Assembly (NCBI GenBank): GCA_020633205.1 | Contig: JACKEB010000014.1 | Span: forward strand, 372,001-436,000 | Direction: 5' to 3' | Source: Polyangiaceae bacterium | Lineage (GTDB): Bacteria; Myxococcota_A; Polyangia; Polyangiales; Polyangiaceae | DNA: 64,000 nucleotides | Part shown: one piece after another, positions 8,121 to 15,506 of the stretch | Layout: the number at the start of each line of letters is the position of its first letter | Position numbering within the stretch: the stretch's first letter is position 1 | Program-made: the position numbers and the translations under genes | Notes under the pieces: generated by a model | The model's database searches: none | What the model was told of the DNA's origin: nothing | What the model saw: the letters and a program-made list of their open reading frames with translations, nothing else

Positions 8121-9935
8121 TCAGCTGCTGCGGCGGCGGCGCAGGATCACAGCGCCGAGGCCTAGCAAACCCGCCAGGGCTCCGTTTGGCACGCCGTCGC
8201 TCGGGGAGCCGGGAACGCTGCAGCTGCAGCTGTCGTCGTCGGGGACCTTGAAACGGGGAGCTGGTTCGACGCCGCCGTCGCCGACGAAGCCGCCCGCACC
8301 GCCAAAGCTAGCTCCAGCGCTGCCGCCATTCCCTGCGGAACCACCTGTCGCCGCGCCTGCAGAGCCGCCGGTCGCTGCGCCTGCAGAGCCACCCGCTCCG
8401 CCACTCGTGGCGCCTGCGGTGCCTCCGGTTCCGCCGGTTGTCGCGCCGCCAGAGCCTCCGGTGGTTCCGCCGGTTCCGCCGGTTGTCGCCGTGCCTCCGG
8501 TTCCGCCAGTTGTCGCGCCGCCAGAGCCTCCGGTGGTTCCTCCGGATCCGCCGGTTGTCGCCGTGCCTCCGGTTCCGCCAATCCCTGCGGAACCACCGGT
8601 GTTGGTCCCGCCGGATCCGCCGGTCGCTGTAGTGCCTCCGGTTCCGCCTGTGCTGACGGTTCCTCCCGATCCGCCGGTCGCCGTAGTTCCGCCGGTGCTG
8701 ACGGTCCCGCCGGTTCCACCGGTTGCCGTGGTTCCTCCGGTTCCACCGGTGCTGACGGTTCCGCCCGTCCCGCCGCTGGTGCTCGTTCCGCCGTTGCCTC
8801 CGGTGGTTCCCCCGGTTCCGCCAGTTGTCGCCGTGCCTCCGGTTCCGCCCGTGCTGACGGTTCCTCCGGATCCGCCGGTCGCGCTTGTCCCGCCCGTCGC
8901 GCCGGTCCCAATGGTTCCGCCGGTTCCGGTGGTGGCTCCGGTACCGCCGGTGCTGATCACGCCGCCGCTCCCACCCGTGGTGCTGGTCCCGCCGTTTCCG
9001 GTGCTGCTGCCACCCGTTCCGATCACGCCGCCGCTTCCGCCGGTTCCTGTGCTGCTGCCGCCAACGCCGATCACACCTCCGGTCGCGCCGGTGCCCACGG
9101 TGCCGCCGGTGCTCGTCGCCGCCCCGGTTCCGCCGGTCGCTCCGGTTCCACCGGTCGCTCCGGTTCCGCCCGTCGCTCCGGTTCCGCCGGTTCCGCCGCT
9201 GCCGCTGGTTCCGCCACTACCGCCTGCGCCAGCCGCGCCCGCGTCTGAGACGGGGCAAGGGTTGGCTTGGCGGAGTGTGACCGTACTGGTGTCGACCAGG
9301 GTGAATGCGTCGTTGCAGGCGATGTTGGTTTGATCCGTCGTGGCCCCGGTGTCCTCGAGCAAGGAAACGCTGAGCGTCGTCTGGGGGTCGCACGCTCTGC
9401 TGCCCTCCCACCACACGTCGAGGAGAGCAGCGCCATTCGTGTCGAGGAACTTCAGACCATCCGGAGCTCCATTCTGCAGCAGGTCGTCGTTGTTCCCGCT
9501 ATTCGCCCGGAATGCATCGCACATCGACTTGTCCGTTGCGATGCCATTCGTGGCGCAGATCACGAAGTAGTCGTCGTTGGGGATCGTAGTGGTCGATACA
9601 TCGACGTCCCAGACCGTTCCGCAGTTGCTGCCGTTGACATGACGTACAATACCCAGGCCGCACTCCCCGAAAGTCGTCGCCGTTGATCCGGAATCGCGGA
9701 TGACGTGGAGTTCGACGAAGTTGGCGGTATCTGCACCTGTGTCGTCGTAGTTGACCTTCGTCAATTCCACACGGCAAGTACTGCCGCTGCCCACGCCGAT
9801 CACCTCCTGCGTGGCGCTACCAACCGACTCGCCGGGCGGGGTGGGGTCGCTACTACACGCGGTGAAACCAAGAATGGTGACTGGGAGCACACTCGCGAGC
9901 GCAGTCGCTCGAGCACGGATCTTGAGCATAGCCAT
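8121..9935 (-). CDS. Lamin-tail surface protein with Gly/Thr stalk and MYXO-CTERM
   Basis: A 604-residue exported protein in four parts. An N-terminal signal peptide ends at GFTACSS, a possible though non-ideal lipobox. Residues about 50-230 (VELTKVNYDDTGADTANFVELH, with TxNFVEL) fit the lamin-tail domain fold found in bacterial secreted proteins. Residues about 235-555 are a low-complexity stalk of GGTGG, GATGGT and GGSGGT units. The C-terminus has CSCSVPGSP, a hydrophobic helix (GALAGLLGLGAVIL) and RRRRSS, the layout of a MYXO-CTERM sorting signal recognised by myxosortase-type proteases. If both ends are processed the protein would be anchored twice, which is unusual; the lipobox may simply be a type I signal peptide. 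Confidence 0.88.
   Translation of the reverse strand: MAMLKIRARATALASVLPVTILGFTACSSDPTPPGESVGSATQEVIGVGSGSTCRVELTKVNYDDTGADTANFVELHVIRDSGSTATTFGECGLGIVRHVNGSNCGTVWDVDVSTTTIPNDDYFVICATNGIATDKSMCDAFRANSGNNDDLLQNGAPDGLKFLDTNGAALLDVWWEGSRACDPQTTLSVSLLEDTGATTDQTNIACNDAFTLVDTSTVTLRQANPCPVSDAGAAGAGGSGGTSGSGGTGGTGATGGTGATGGTGATGGTGAATSTGGTVGTGATGGVIGVGGSSTGTGGSGGVIGTGGSSTGNGGTSTTGGSGGVISTGGTGATTGTGGTIGTGATGGTSATGGSGGTVSTGGTGGTATTGGTGGTTGGNGGTSTSGGTGGTVSTGGTGGTTATGGTGGTVSTGGTTATGGSGGTVSTGGTGGTTATGGSGGTNTGGSAGIGGTGGTATTGGSGGTTGGSGGATTGGTGGTATTGGTGGTTGGSGGATTGGTGGTAGATSGGAGGSAGAATGGSAGAATGGSAGNGGSAGASFGGAGGFVGDGGVEPAPRFKVPDDDSCSCSVPGSPSDGVPNGALAGLLGLGAVILRRRRSS
8270..9235. repeat. Minisatellite-like coding repeat (Gly/Thr stalk)
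   Basis: About 960 bases of imperfect 9- to 30-base units rich in CCGGTTCCGCC and related words encode the stalk of the gene at 8121. Long internal near-duplicates are visible, for example the block at about 8440-8500 recurs at about 8505-8570. Such tracts are prone to length change by slippage or recombination. Confidence 0.85.
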
Positions 9936-10575
9936 AAGAGTCGCCGAGTTTAGCGGTCGTGGTCAACGGCGCACGGAGACGCGAGCAGAATGGCGTTCGT
10001 ATGTCGACGTGATGGAGTGTAGGTGTTTCCAACTGAGGTCTGGCCGTGCCTTTGGCTACTGTCTTTGGCTGCATGATCCGTCTTATGGCTGACGGCTTTG
10101 CTGCGATTCGCGCTTGTTCAGGGATTTCCAGGAGCGCGGCTTGGCGCTCGCCGGATGTGGCGAAGTTGCTCTTCGGTTGGGGGGCCGGATACGTGCGGAA
10201 CCGCTGATTCCTTTCCTAGCGTTTCGATCTTAATCTTTGGACTCGCTGCTGGTTTGGGCCGGCGCTCTGTTGTTTGTTCGCGCCTCCCGGGCGCGAAGTG
10301 GCGTGTGGTTTCAGAAGGCGCTTTCGCCGGGCAGGGCCCGATCAGTCGCCTACCCTGCGCGCAACGACGGCTGGTTCTGGGGGGCGAGATGGCGCTTTCC
10401 TTGTGGCGCGTTTGGTTCGGGGGCAACTCTGGGCGTCGGAGCTCAGCGAGTCAGCCCGGGGACTCGGACTTTCCTGCGTGATCTCGTGCAGATCCGACTC
10501 GCTACTTGTCGTTTCTCCCTCTCCCCCCCATCCTGAGTCGAGCGCCGTAAGCTGAGGCTGTGCGCTGCGTTGGGG
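9936..10575. other. Noncoding gap, nothing recognised
   Basis: This 640-base gap lies between the divergent genes at 9935 and 10576. Open frames crossing it (for example 10098-10481 on the plus strand) show no domain, no signal peptide and no consistent codon-position bias. It must carry two promoters but I cannot point to convincing ones, and I find no RNA gene in it. Confidence 0.5.
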
Positions 10576-11001
10576 ATGGAAATGCAGAAACTAGACGCTT
10601 GCGCTGAGTGCGGTGGTTTTAGTCCAGAGGGTGCGGCGTGCCCCCACTGTGGAGCGGCGCCGTCGCGGTTGCCGCCCGCGGTTTCGCGGCTGGGGTCGCG
10701 CCTGCTCCAGGTCGCGATTGGAAGCAGCCTCGCTATGACTCTGATGGCTTGTTACGGCGCGCCTCACGCCTATATGCAAGAGCCCGCGGACCCGACGTCC
10801 GATCTAGATGGTGACGGTTTTCCCGCTCGGGAAGACTGCGATGACCACTCCGCCAGTATTCATCCGGGTGCCGCCGACGAGGTTGGTGATGGCATCGACT
10901 CGGACTGCGACGGCACCGATCGGCCAAAGCCCAAGGAGTTTGCTGAGCCCCCGTCCGAGGACAAGCCGCCGTTAGAGGTGGCCACGCCGCCAGCGGAGTG
11001 A
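10576..11001 (+). CDS. Zinc-ribbon/ACYGAP protein with MopE-type repeat
   Basis: A 141-residue protein. A zinc ribbon (C-x2-C-GGFSPEGAACPHC) forms the first ~25 residues. It is followed by a basic linker, a hydrophobic stretch ending in SSLAMTLMACYGAPHAY, and an exported part with DLDGDGFPAREDCDD ... GDGIDSDCDG, the MopE-type putative metal-binding motif. LMAC can be read as a lipobox, which would place the zinc ribbon in the signal peptide's n-region. The gene at 13147 shares the same N-terminus but a different C-terminus. A TTG at 10570 and ATG codons at 10576 and 10582 are possible starts. It converges on the radical SAM gene with only 11 bases between stops. Confidence 0.85.
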   Translation: MEMQKLDACAECGGFSPEGAACPHCGAAPSRLPPAVSRLGSRLLQVAIGSSLAMTLMACYGAPHAYMQEPADPTSDLDGDGFPAREDCDDHSASIHPGAADEVGDGIDSDCDGTDRPKPKEFAEPPSEDKPPLEVATPPAE

Positions 11002-11012
11002 ACTCGCAAGGG

Positions 11013-12254
11013 TCAGTTCGTTCGCTGCGGCCGACGCGTGATCTGAACCAAGCCCTCAGCAGTTGGTTCTGGGGGTGAGGGTGCATCGAAGGGCTCCGTC
11101 ACCAGCTCGAACGCACCGTTGTCGAACGGCAGCCCCGTTGCCGGACCGGTCGGCACTAGACGCTCTCTCAGCCCGCGTTTGGCAAGCGTTTTCGCGCGGA
11201 AGTGGCAGTAGGGATTGTTGCCTGGTCTTCCGAGGATGGAGTGTGCGGTGAATGAGCAACCGCCCAGGCACGTCGCAGCGAACACGCACTCTCGGCAGAA
11301 CCCCCACAAGGCGTCGACGCCTCGCTCGCGAGTGAAGGCCAGTTCCGGTGCGTCGTCCCAGATCTCGCGGAGCTTTTGCTGCTTGAGGCTGCCGCCCACA
11401 TAGTGAGACGTCTGCAGCGAGGGGCAGCCTTTCACCGCCCCATCGGACTCGATTCCAAGCACGAAGCGCCCGGCCTGACAGCCCGCCCAATGGTCCTTGC
11501 CGCCCAGGGTGGGTGAGCGCAGTAGCGCTTCTTCCTGCCCGAAGTACCCCAGGTTGTTGCCCGGTAGCAGCGTAATGCCTCGCTCGAAGCCGAGGCGCTT
11601 GAGGTCGGCGATGCGCGGCAGCAGGTCGATCAGCTGCCACGGCTGTAAGATCAGGTCCGTGCGATCTGCCGCGCGGCCAAGCGGCGCGGTCAGCTGGAGT
11701 TGCCAGGCGACGATCCCCAGGGACGAAAGGTGCTCGAAGAGCGCCTCGAGGTCGGCGTGGTTCAAGCGGTTGATGTTGGTGTTCGCCGTGATGCGGATGC
11801 CAGCGCCTTTGCAGGCGATCAGAGCGCGCGTCGCCAGGTCGAAGCTGCCCTTGAGGTTTCGCATGCGGTCGTGGGTCTCACGCAAGCCGTCGACGCTGAC
11901 GCTCACTTGCAAGAGCCCGGCTTCTTGCATCCGTGCGGCAAGGTCCGCATCGACACCGCGACCTCCGGTGGTCAGTGTTGGATGGATTCCCGCCCTAGCC
12001 AACGCTTCGACGATCTCCAGAAAACCTGAGTGAAGATAAGCTTCGCCTCCAATCAGCACCACCTCACGCGCGCCCATATCGGCCAGCTCTGCGACCACTT
12101 CGAGCGCCTGTTCCGTCGTTAGCTCGTCGGGTCGAGGGGCGCTTGCTCGGGACCCACAGTGAGTGCATGCGTGGTCGCAGCGCAGGGTCAGCTCCCACAC
12201 GACATAGGCCGGAAAGAAGTCCTTGGAGAGCACGTTCAGGCGCCGACGACTCAT
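11013..12254 (-). CDS. Radical SAM/SPASM protein
   Basis: A 413-residue radical SAM enzyme. With the ATG at 12254, the 4Fe-4S/SAM motif is C26-x3-C30-x2-C33 in TLRCDHACTHCGSRA. The C-terminal third carries a SPASM-type cluster-binding region: GCQAGRFVLGIESDGAVKGC, then CRECVFAATCLGGCS and a last cysteine in NPYCHFRA. SPASM enzymes usually modify ribosomally made peptides or a protein partner, or act in cofactor synthesis. Its flanking genes at 10576 and 13147 share a conserved N-terminal segment and are natural candidate partners; this is inference. An upstream ATG at 12275 would add seven residues. Confidence 0.94.
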   Translation of the reverse strand: MSRRRLNVLSKDFFPAYVVWELTLRCDHACTHCGSRASAPRPDELTTEQALEVVAELADMGAREVVLIGGEAYLHSGFLEIVEALARAGIHPTLTTGGRGVDADLAARMQEAGLLQVSVSVDGLRETHDRMRNLKGSFDLATRALIACKGAGIRITANTNINRLNHADLEALFEHLSSLGIVAWQLQLTAPLGRAADRTDLILQPWQLIDLLPRIADLKRLGFERGITLLPGNNLGYFGQEEALLRSPTLGGKDHWAGCQAGRFVLGIESDGAVKGCPSLQTSHYVGGSLKQQKLREIWDDAPELAFTRERGVDALWGFCRECVFAATCLGGCSFTAHSILGRPGNNPYCHFRAKTLAKRGLRERLVPTGPATGLPFDNGAFELVTEPFDAPSPPEPTAEGLVQITRRPQRTN

Positions 12255-12391
12255 GGCTCGCTGAGTATGGGGCATCCGCCGGCGAACTTACACCGGGGCT
12301 CGCTTTGAGGCCTTGGGGGACGCCTTCGGAATACCTTTCCGTTGCTATTGATTGGGAGTGCACAGCGCGCGAAACGCGCAGAAAACAAGCC

Positions 12392-12410
12392 AAATGACGA
12401 ATTGTCATTT
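12392..12410. promoter_or_regulatory. Perfect palindrome, likely operator
   Basis: AAATGAC-GAATT-GTCATTT is a perfect 7-bp inverted repeat with a 5-base spacer, in a local AT-rich patch of otherwise GC-rich DNA. It ends 4 bases before the ribosome binding site of the outer-membrane gene at 12423. The TGAC-N5-GTCA core is typical of dimeric helix-turn-helix repressor sites; the regulator is not identified. Confidence 0.6.
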
Positions 12411-12422
12411 ATCCGGAGGGAA

Positions 12423-13127
12423 ATGAAAACAATGCGCCAGATTGACAAGCAGAGCACGTTGCGGAGTGGGATGATGTTGGCAGTTGGGGTCACCGCGTTG
12501 GTGTCGACGGCTCCCGCCTGGGCGACCCCCGCGGATAGCGGGGGCAGCGACGGAGCATCTGGGCCGTTGCGGCAAGTCGCTGACCACACGCTCTTGCTCG
12601 ACATCGATGAAGTTGCCAAGGCGGAGCTCGCACGCGACTCGGACGAAGGTCCCTACAGCGACCGAGGAGTGAAGTTCGGGTCCGGAGTGACGTTGGGGGC
12701 CAACGCGGTGCTGCTTCGCGGACTGACGCTGGGTGGGTTGGTCAACCTGGCAAAGTCGCGTGAGGGCGATGGGGATCGTTCCGAGCTGGGAGGTGCGTTC
12801 CGCGCCGGCTACCTGATTGCTTTGGGTGGCCCCTTCACGCTCTGGCCGAACGCGAGCGTTGGCTACTCCAGGGCAACCAGTCCCTACCACATCGACGGCG
12901 ACGAGTTTCGAGCGCCTGAGGACGGAGAGCAGACCACACACTCTTGGCAAGCTGCCGGCGAGGCGCGTCTCCTCGCGGAAGTAACTAGCCACGTTGGGTT
13001 GACCGCAGGCGTCAAGTACACGCACGTCCTTGCCGCTGGCATCGCCTTCAACGAAGGTGACGTCCGCAACTGGTATCCGGGCAAACAAGCGATCTCTGGA
13101 GATCTCGGCCTCGCCGCGTGGTTCTAG
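12423..13127 (+). CDS. Outer-membrane beta-barrel protein
   Basis: A 234-residue exported protein. The start at 12423 is supported by a strong ribosome binding site (GGAGGG ending 3 bases upstream); a longer frame from 12342 would run through the palindrome. A signal peptide (LAVGVTALVSTAPAWA) is followed by alternating-hydrophobicity strands (for example GVTLGANAVLLRGLTLGGLVNL and AGYLIALGGPFTLWPNASVGY, here quoted in parts) and a terminal aromatic residue (GLAAWF), which is the BAM recognition feature of outer-membrane barrels. Closest in style to small OmpA/OmpW-like barrels. Probably controlled by the palindrome directly upstream. Confidence 0.8.
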   Translation: MKTMRQIDKQSTLRSGMMLAVGVTALVSTAPAWATPADSGGSDGASGPLRQVADHTLLLDIDEVAKAELARDSDEGPYSDRGVKFGSGVTLGANAVLLRGLTLGGLVNLAKSREGDGDRSELGGAFRAGYLIALGGPFTLWPNASVGYSRATSPYHIDGDEFRAPEDGEQTTHSWQAAGEARLLAEVTSHVGLTAGVKYTHVLAAGIAFNEGDVRNWYPGKQAISGDLGLAAWF

Positions 13128-13146
13128 TGACTACGGAGACCGGACG

Positions 13147-13764
13147 CTACTCCCCCACGCCGCCTTCGGTGTAGCAATACTCCGAGCAGCCATCACCGTT
13201 CACGCGCGCGCCGTCGTCGCATTGCTCGTAGGACTGCTGGATACCGTCACCACACGTGGGGGTGAACTCGACCCAGATGCGTGTGTCCGCTGCCTGGGTC
13301 GAGTCGACGCCGCTGATCGCGACGATCTGAGAGCCGAGCACCTCGAAGGTCGAAGTGCCGGTGTCGTTCGGAGCGAAACAGGCGTGCTCCGTGCTGCCCT
13401 CACAGTCGAGCTGGGCTATCGCGAGGCTGTTCTGGTTGGACCAGCGCACGGTTGCCTTGCTCGGTTCGTTGGGGTGCACAGCGAACATGAAGGTTGGACC
13501 TGAAGCGTTTCCGCACGAAAGCGGGTCGAAGTCGGCGCCGAAGCCGTCGCTCAACGGCCTCGGCGTTCGTGTCAGCTCGGGATGGTCCGTGTCGCACGCG
13601 TAGTCGTTTGGCGCGCCGTAACAGGCCATGAGCGTCATGCTGGAGACGGCGCTCAAAGCCACCATCGCGAGCCGGGCCCTGCGGGAAACACGGCGTTCGC
13701 AGTGGGGGCACGCCGTCGCCCCGGACGGCAGGAAACCAGCGCAGTGCTCGCAGCTCGTCAGCAT
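13147..13764 (-). CDS. Zinc-ribbon/ACYGAP protein with Myxococcus Cys-rich repeat
   Basis: A 205-residue partner of the gene at 10576. It opens with a zinc ribbon (CEHCAGFLPSGATACPHC), a basic linker and a hydrophobic stretch ending in SSMTLMACYGAPNDY, matching the first protein over ten identical residues (MTLMACYGAP). The exported part contains a beta-rich region (residues ~60-160) and ends in CGDGIQQSYEQCDDG ... GDGCSEYC, the Myxococcus cysteine-rich (disulfide) repeat. The shared N-terminus on two unrelated C-terminal parts suggests a sorting, processing or modification signal. An ATG at 13776 would add four residues. Convergent with the barrel gene, 19 bases apart. Confidence 0.85.
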   Translation of the reverse strand: MLTSCEHCAGFLPSGATACPHCERRVSRRARLAMVALSAVSSMTLMACYGAPNDYACDTDHPELTRTPRPLSDGFGADFDPLSCGNASGPTFMFAVHPNEPSKATVRWSNQNSLAIAQLDCEGSTEHACFAPNDTGTSTFEVLGSQIVAISGVDSTQAADTRIWVEFTPTCGDGIQQSYEQCDDGARVNGDGCSEYCYTEGGVGE

Positions 13765-13928
13765 GAAGGCCAGCATAGCGACAAGCGTGCCCAGACGAGG
13801 GGGAACAGCGGATCTAGCGCAATTTCTCCTGGTTTGGGCGTTGGCGCAGGAGGGGGCAGCTCCCAGATCATGACAACGCTGTCACTGTCACTAGCGACTG
13901 CGGGTTACGCCGCCATTAGAGTGCCCCG

Positions 13929-14645
13929 GTGCCCGAGCTGTATCAGAGCCCGCTCTTCTACCAGCGCTTGTTCGGGCAACGAGTGCACGATGTGGCGTTC
14001 TACCGCTGGCTCGCGCAGGGCCAGGTCAAGGTGCTCGAGTTGGGCGCGGGTAGCGGCCGCATCAGCTTGCCGTTGCTGGAAGACGGAGTGCACGTCCGCG
14101 CCGTGGAGCGGGCTCCCGAGATGTTACGGCTGCTGGAGGAGCAAGCCGTGGATTTGGGGGTGAGGGAGCGCCTGACGTCGCTGTGCGTCGACTTCCGGGA
14201 CTTTGAGCTGGGTGAACGACTGAGTCTTGCGATTTGTCCTTTCAACGCGCTCGCTCACTTACACACAGAAGAGGACCTGCGGAGGACGTTGGGGCACGTC
14301 GAGCGGCACCTGGAGCCCCGTGGGGCGCTGGTGTGCGATGTACTTCGCCGTGAAGCGCATCACGACGCGCAAACGACGCACCTCACCCCCTACTTCGAAC
14401 ACCCTGAGAGCGGCGTCCCTTGCCGTGTACTGGAAACTCTCGAGTTCAACGCGGAAACAAACCGCCTCAGGATTCAACTCACGCTCACTGCGATGCGTGG
14501 CCCCGAGCACGTGGAAGAACACACCCTGGATTTGCGCTTCTGGAGCGCCGATGAGCTCGCAGCTGCAGGGGACGCTTCAGGGCTCGAGCTCACCAACCAC
14601 GGGAACCTGGGAGATAGTGACCTGTGGGTGTTGCGGAAGCCATGA
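13929..14645 (+). CDS. Class I SAM-dependent methyltransferase
   Basis: A 238-residue cytosolic methyltransferase. Motif I is VLELGAGSGRISLPLL (residues ~36-51), the acidic residue after beta-2 is in VRAVERAPEML, and the LAICPFNALAHL segment corresponds to motif IV of the methyltransferase_25 type. Substrate is unknown. It starts at a GTG. The next gene begins 15 bases downstream with its own Shine-Dalgarno sequence, so the pair may be an operon. Confidence 0.88.
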   Translation: MPELYQSPLFYQRLFGQRVHDVAFYRWLAQGQVKVLELGAGSGRISLPLLEDGVHVRAVERAPEMLRLLEEQAVDLGVRERLTSLCVDFRDFELGERLSLAICPFNALAHLHTEEDLRRTLGHVERHLEPRGALVCDVLRREAHHDAQTTHLTPYFEHPESGVPCRVLETLEFNAETNRLRIQLTLTAMRGPEHVEEHTLDLRFWSADELAAAGDASGLELTNHGNLGDSDLWVLRKP

Positions 14646-14660
14646 TGTGAGGGGAACGCT

Positions 14661-15410
14661 ATGTTAGGCTGCGCAGCGATGTGGGGTCGCTATTCCAAGG
14701 CTTTCTGTCGGGGGTTGATCGGGTTGTGTTTCGCGGGTGTGGTCGTGCTGCCACTTCTGGCGTGCAAGGCCACATCGAACTCTGGAGGCACTGCGGCTAC
14801 TCCGCCGATGGGGGCTACGGGCAAGCACTCCGGCTCATACACCATTAGTGCCGCACGGAACCCCGGGGGCGGTGAGTACACCGGGGAAGTCGCGATCACG
14901 CAGAACGGGCAGATCTACCTGCTCAATTGGACGCTGGGTTCCAGCGCAGTGAAGCAGGTCGGCGTCGCGATCGAAGATGGCACGACGCTGGCCGTTGGGC
15001 TCTCCGACGCAGAGCCCTATGGCGTCGTTGTGTACCACGTCAATGGTGGCCAGCTGGACGGCACCTGGGGCTTACCCAGCATGTCGAAGCTCGGTGCCGA
15101 GAGCCTGAAGGGACCGCCAGGTCTGAACGGCAACTACCAGATCATCAAAGGTCAGAATCCCGATGGCTCCATCTACAAGGGGACCGTGGATATTACTCCG
15201 CGCGGAAAACTCTACGATGTGAGGTGGAACATCCCCGGCAATAGCTACTCTGGGGTCGGTTTGCTCTCAGGTAACGTGTTCGCCGTTGGCTGGGGTACGG
15301 CGAAGAACGTCGGTGTGGTGCTGTACGTGGAGTCTGGCGGGAAGCTGGTCGGCCAGTGGGGCCAACCGGGTGGCACCGACTTGGGCGCCGAGACGTTGAC
15401 CAAGCGCTAA
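14661..15410 (+). CDS. Lipoprotein with two internal repeats
   Basis: A 249-residue lipoprotein; the ATG at 14661 is favoured by GAGGGG six bases upstream. The lipobox is clear (VLPLLAC). The mature protein is two copies of a ~90-residue unit, each opening with G-S/N-Y and containing NP-x-G-x-x-Y-x-G-x-V-x-I (ARNPGGGEYTGEVAI, GQNPDGSIYKGTVDI), a W-strand (LLNWTLG, DVRWNIPG) and a closing G-x-WG (DGTWGLPS, VGQWGQPG). The pattern suggests a small beta-sandwich or half-barrel. The function is unknown. Confidence 0.82.
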   Translation: MLGCAAMWGRYSKAFCRGLIGLCFAGVVVLPLLACKATSNSGGTAATPPMGATGKHSGSYTISAARNPGGGEYTGEVAITQNGQIYLLNWTLGSSAVKQVGVAIEDGTTLAVGLSDAEPYGVVVYHVNGGQLDGTWGLPSMSKLGAESLKGPPGLNGNYQIIKGQNPDGSIYKGTVDITPRGKLYDVRWNIPGNSYSGVGLLSGNVFAVGWGTAKNVGVVLYVESGGKLVGQWGQPGGTDLGAETLTKR

Positions 15411-15453
15411 GCGGTTCCTCCGCGTTTCATTGGTCGGCCAGGTGCAAATACGG

Positions 15454-15487
15454 CGAAGCCCGCAGTGTTTTCACACAGCGGGCTTCG
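15454..15487. terminator. Hairpin between convergent genes
   Basis: CGAAGCCCGC pairs perfectly with GCGGGCTTCG across a 14-base loop that can add a GTG/CAC inner stem. It lies between the lipoprotein gene and eno, which converge, so it likely ends transcription both ways. Neither side has a strong T tract. Confidence 0.6.
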
Positions 15488-15506
15488 ATGCTGCCGGTCG
15501 TTGCGC

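Noticed and set aside
8248..9333. Long plus-strand Pro/Val-rich open frame opposite the lamin-tail gene
   Set aside because: It is the complement of the GGTGG stalk repeat; the minus-strand protein has a signal peptide, domains and a sorting tail, this one has none.
10098..10481. Possible 127-residue gene in the 640-base gap
   Set aside because: No signal peptide, domain, ribosome binding site or codon bias; overlapping frames on both strands look equally good.
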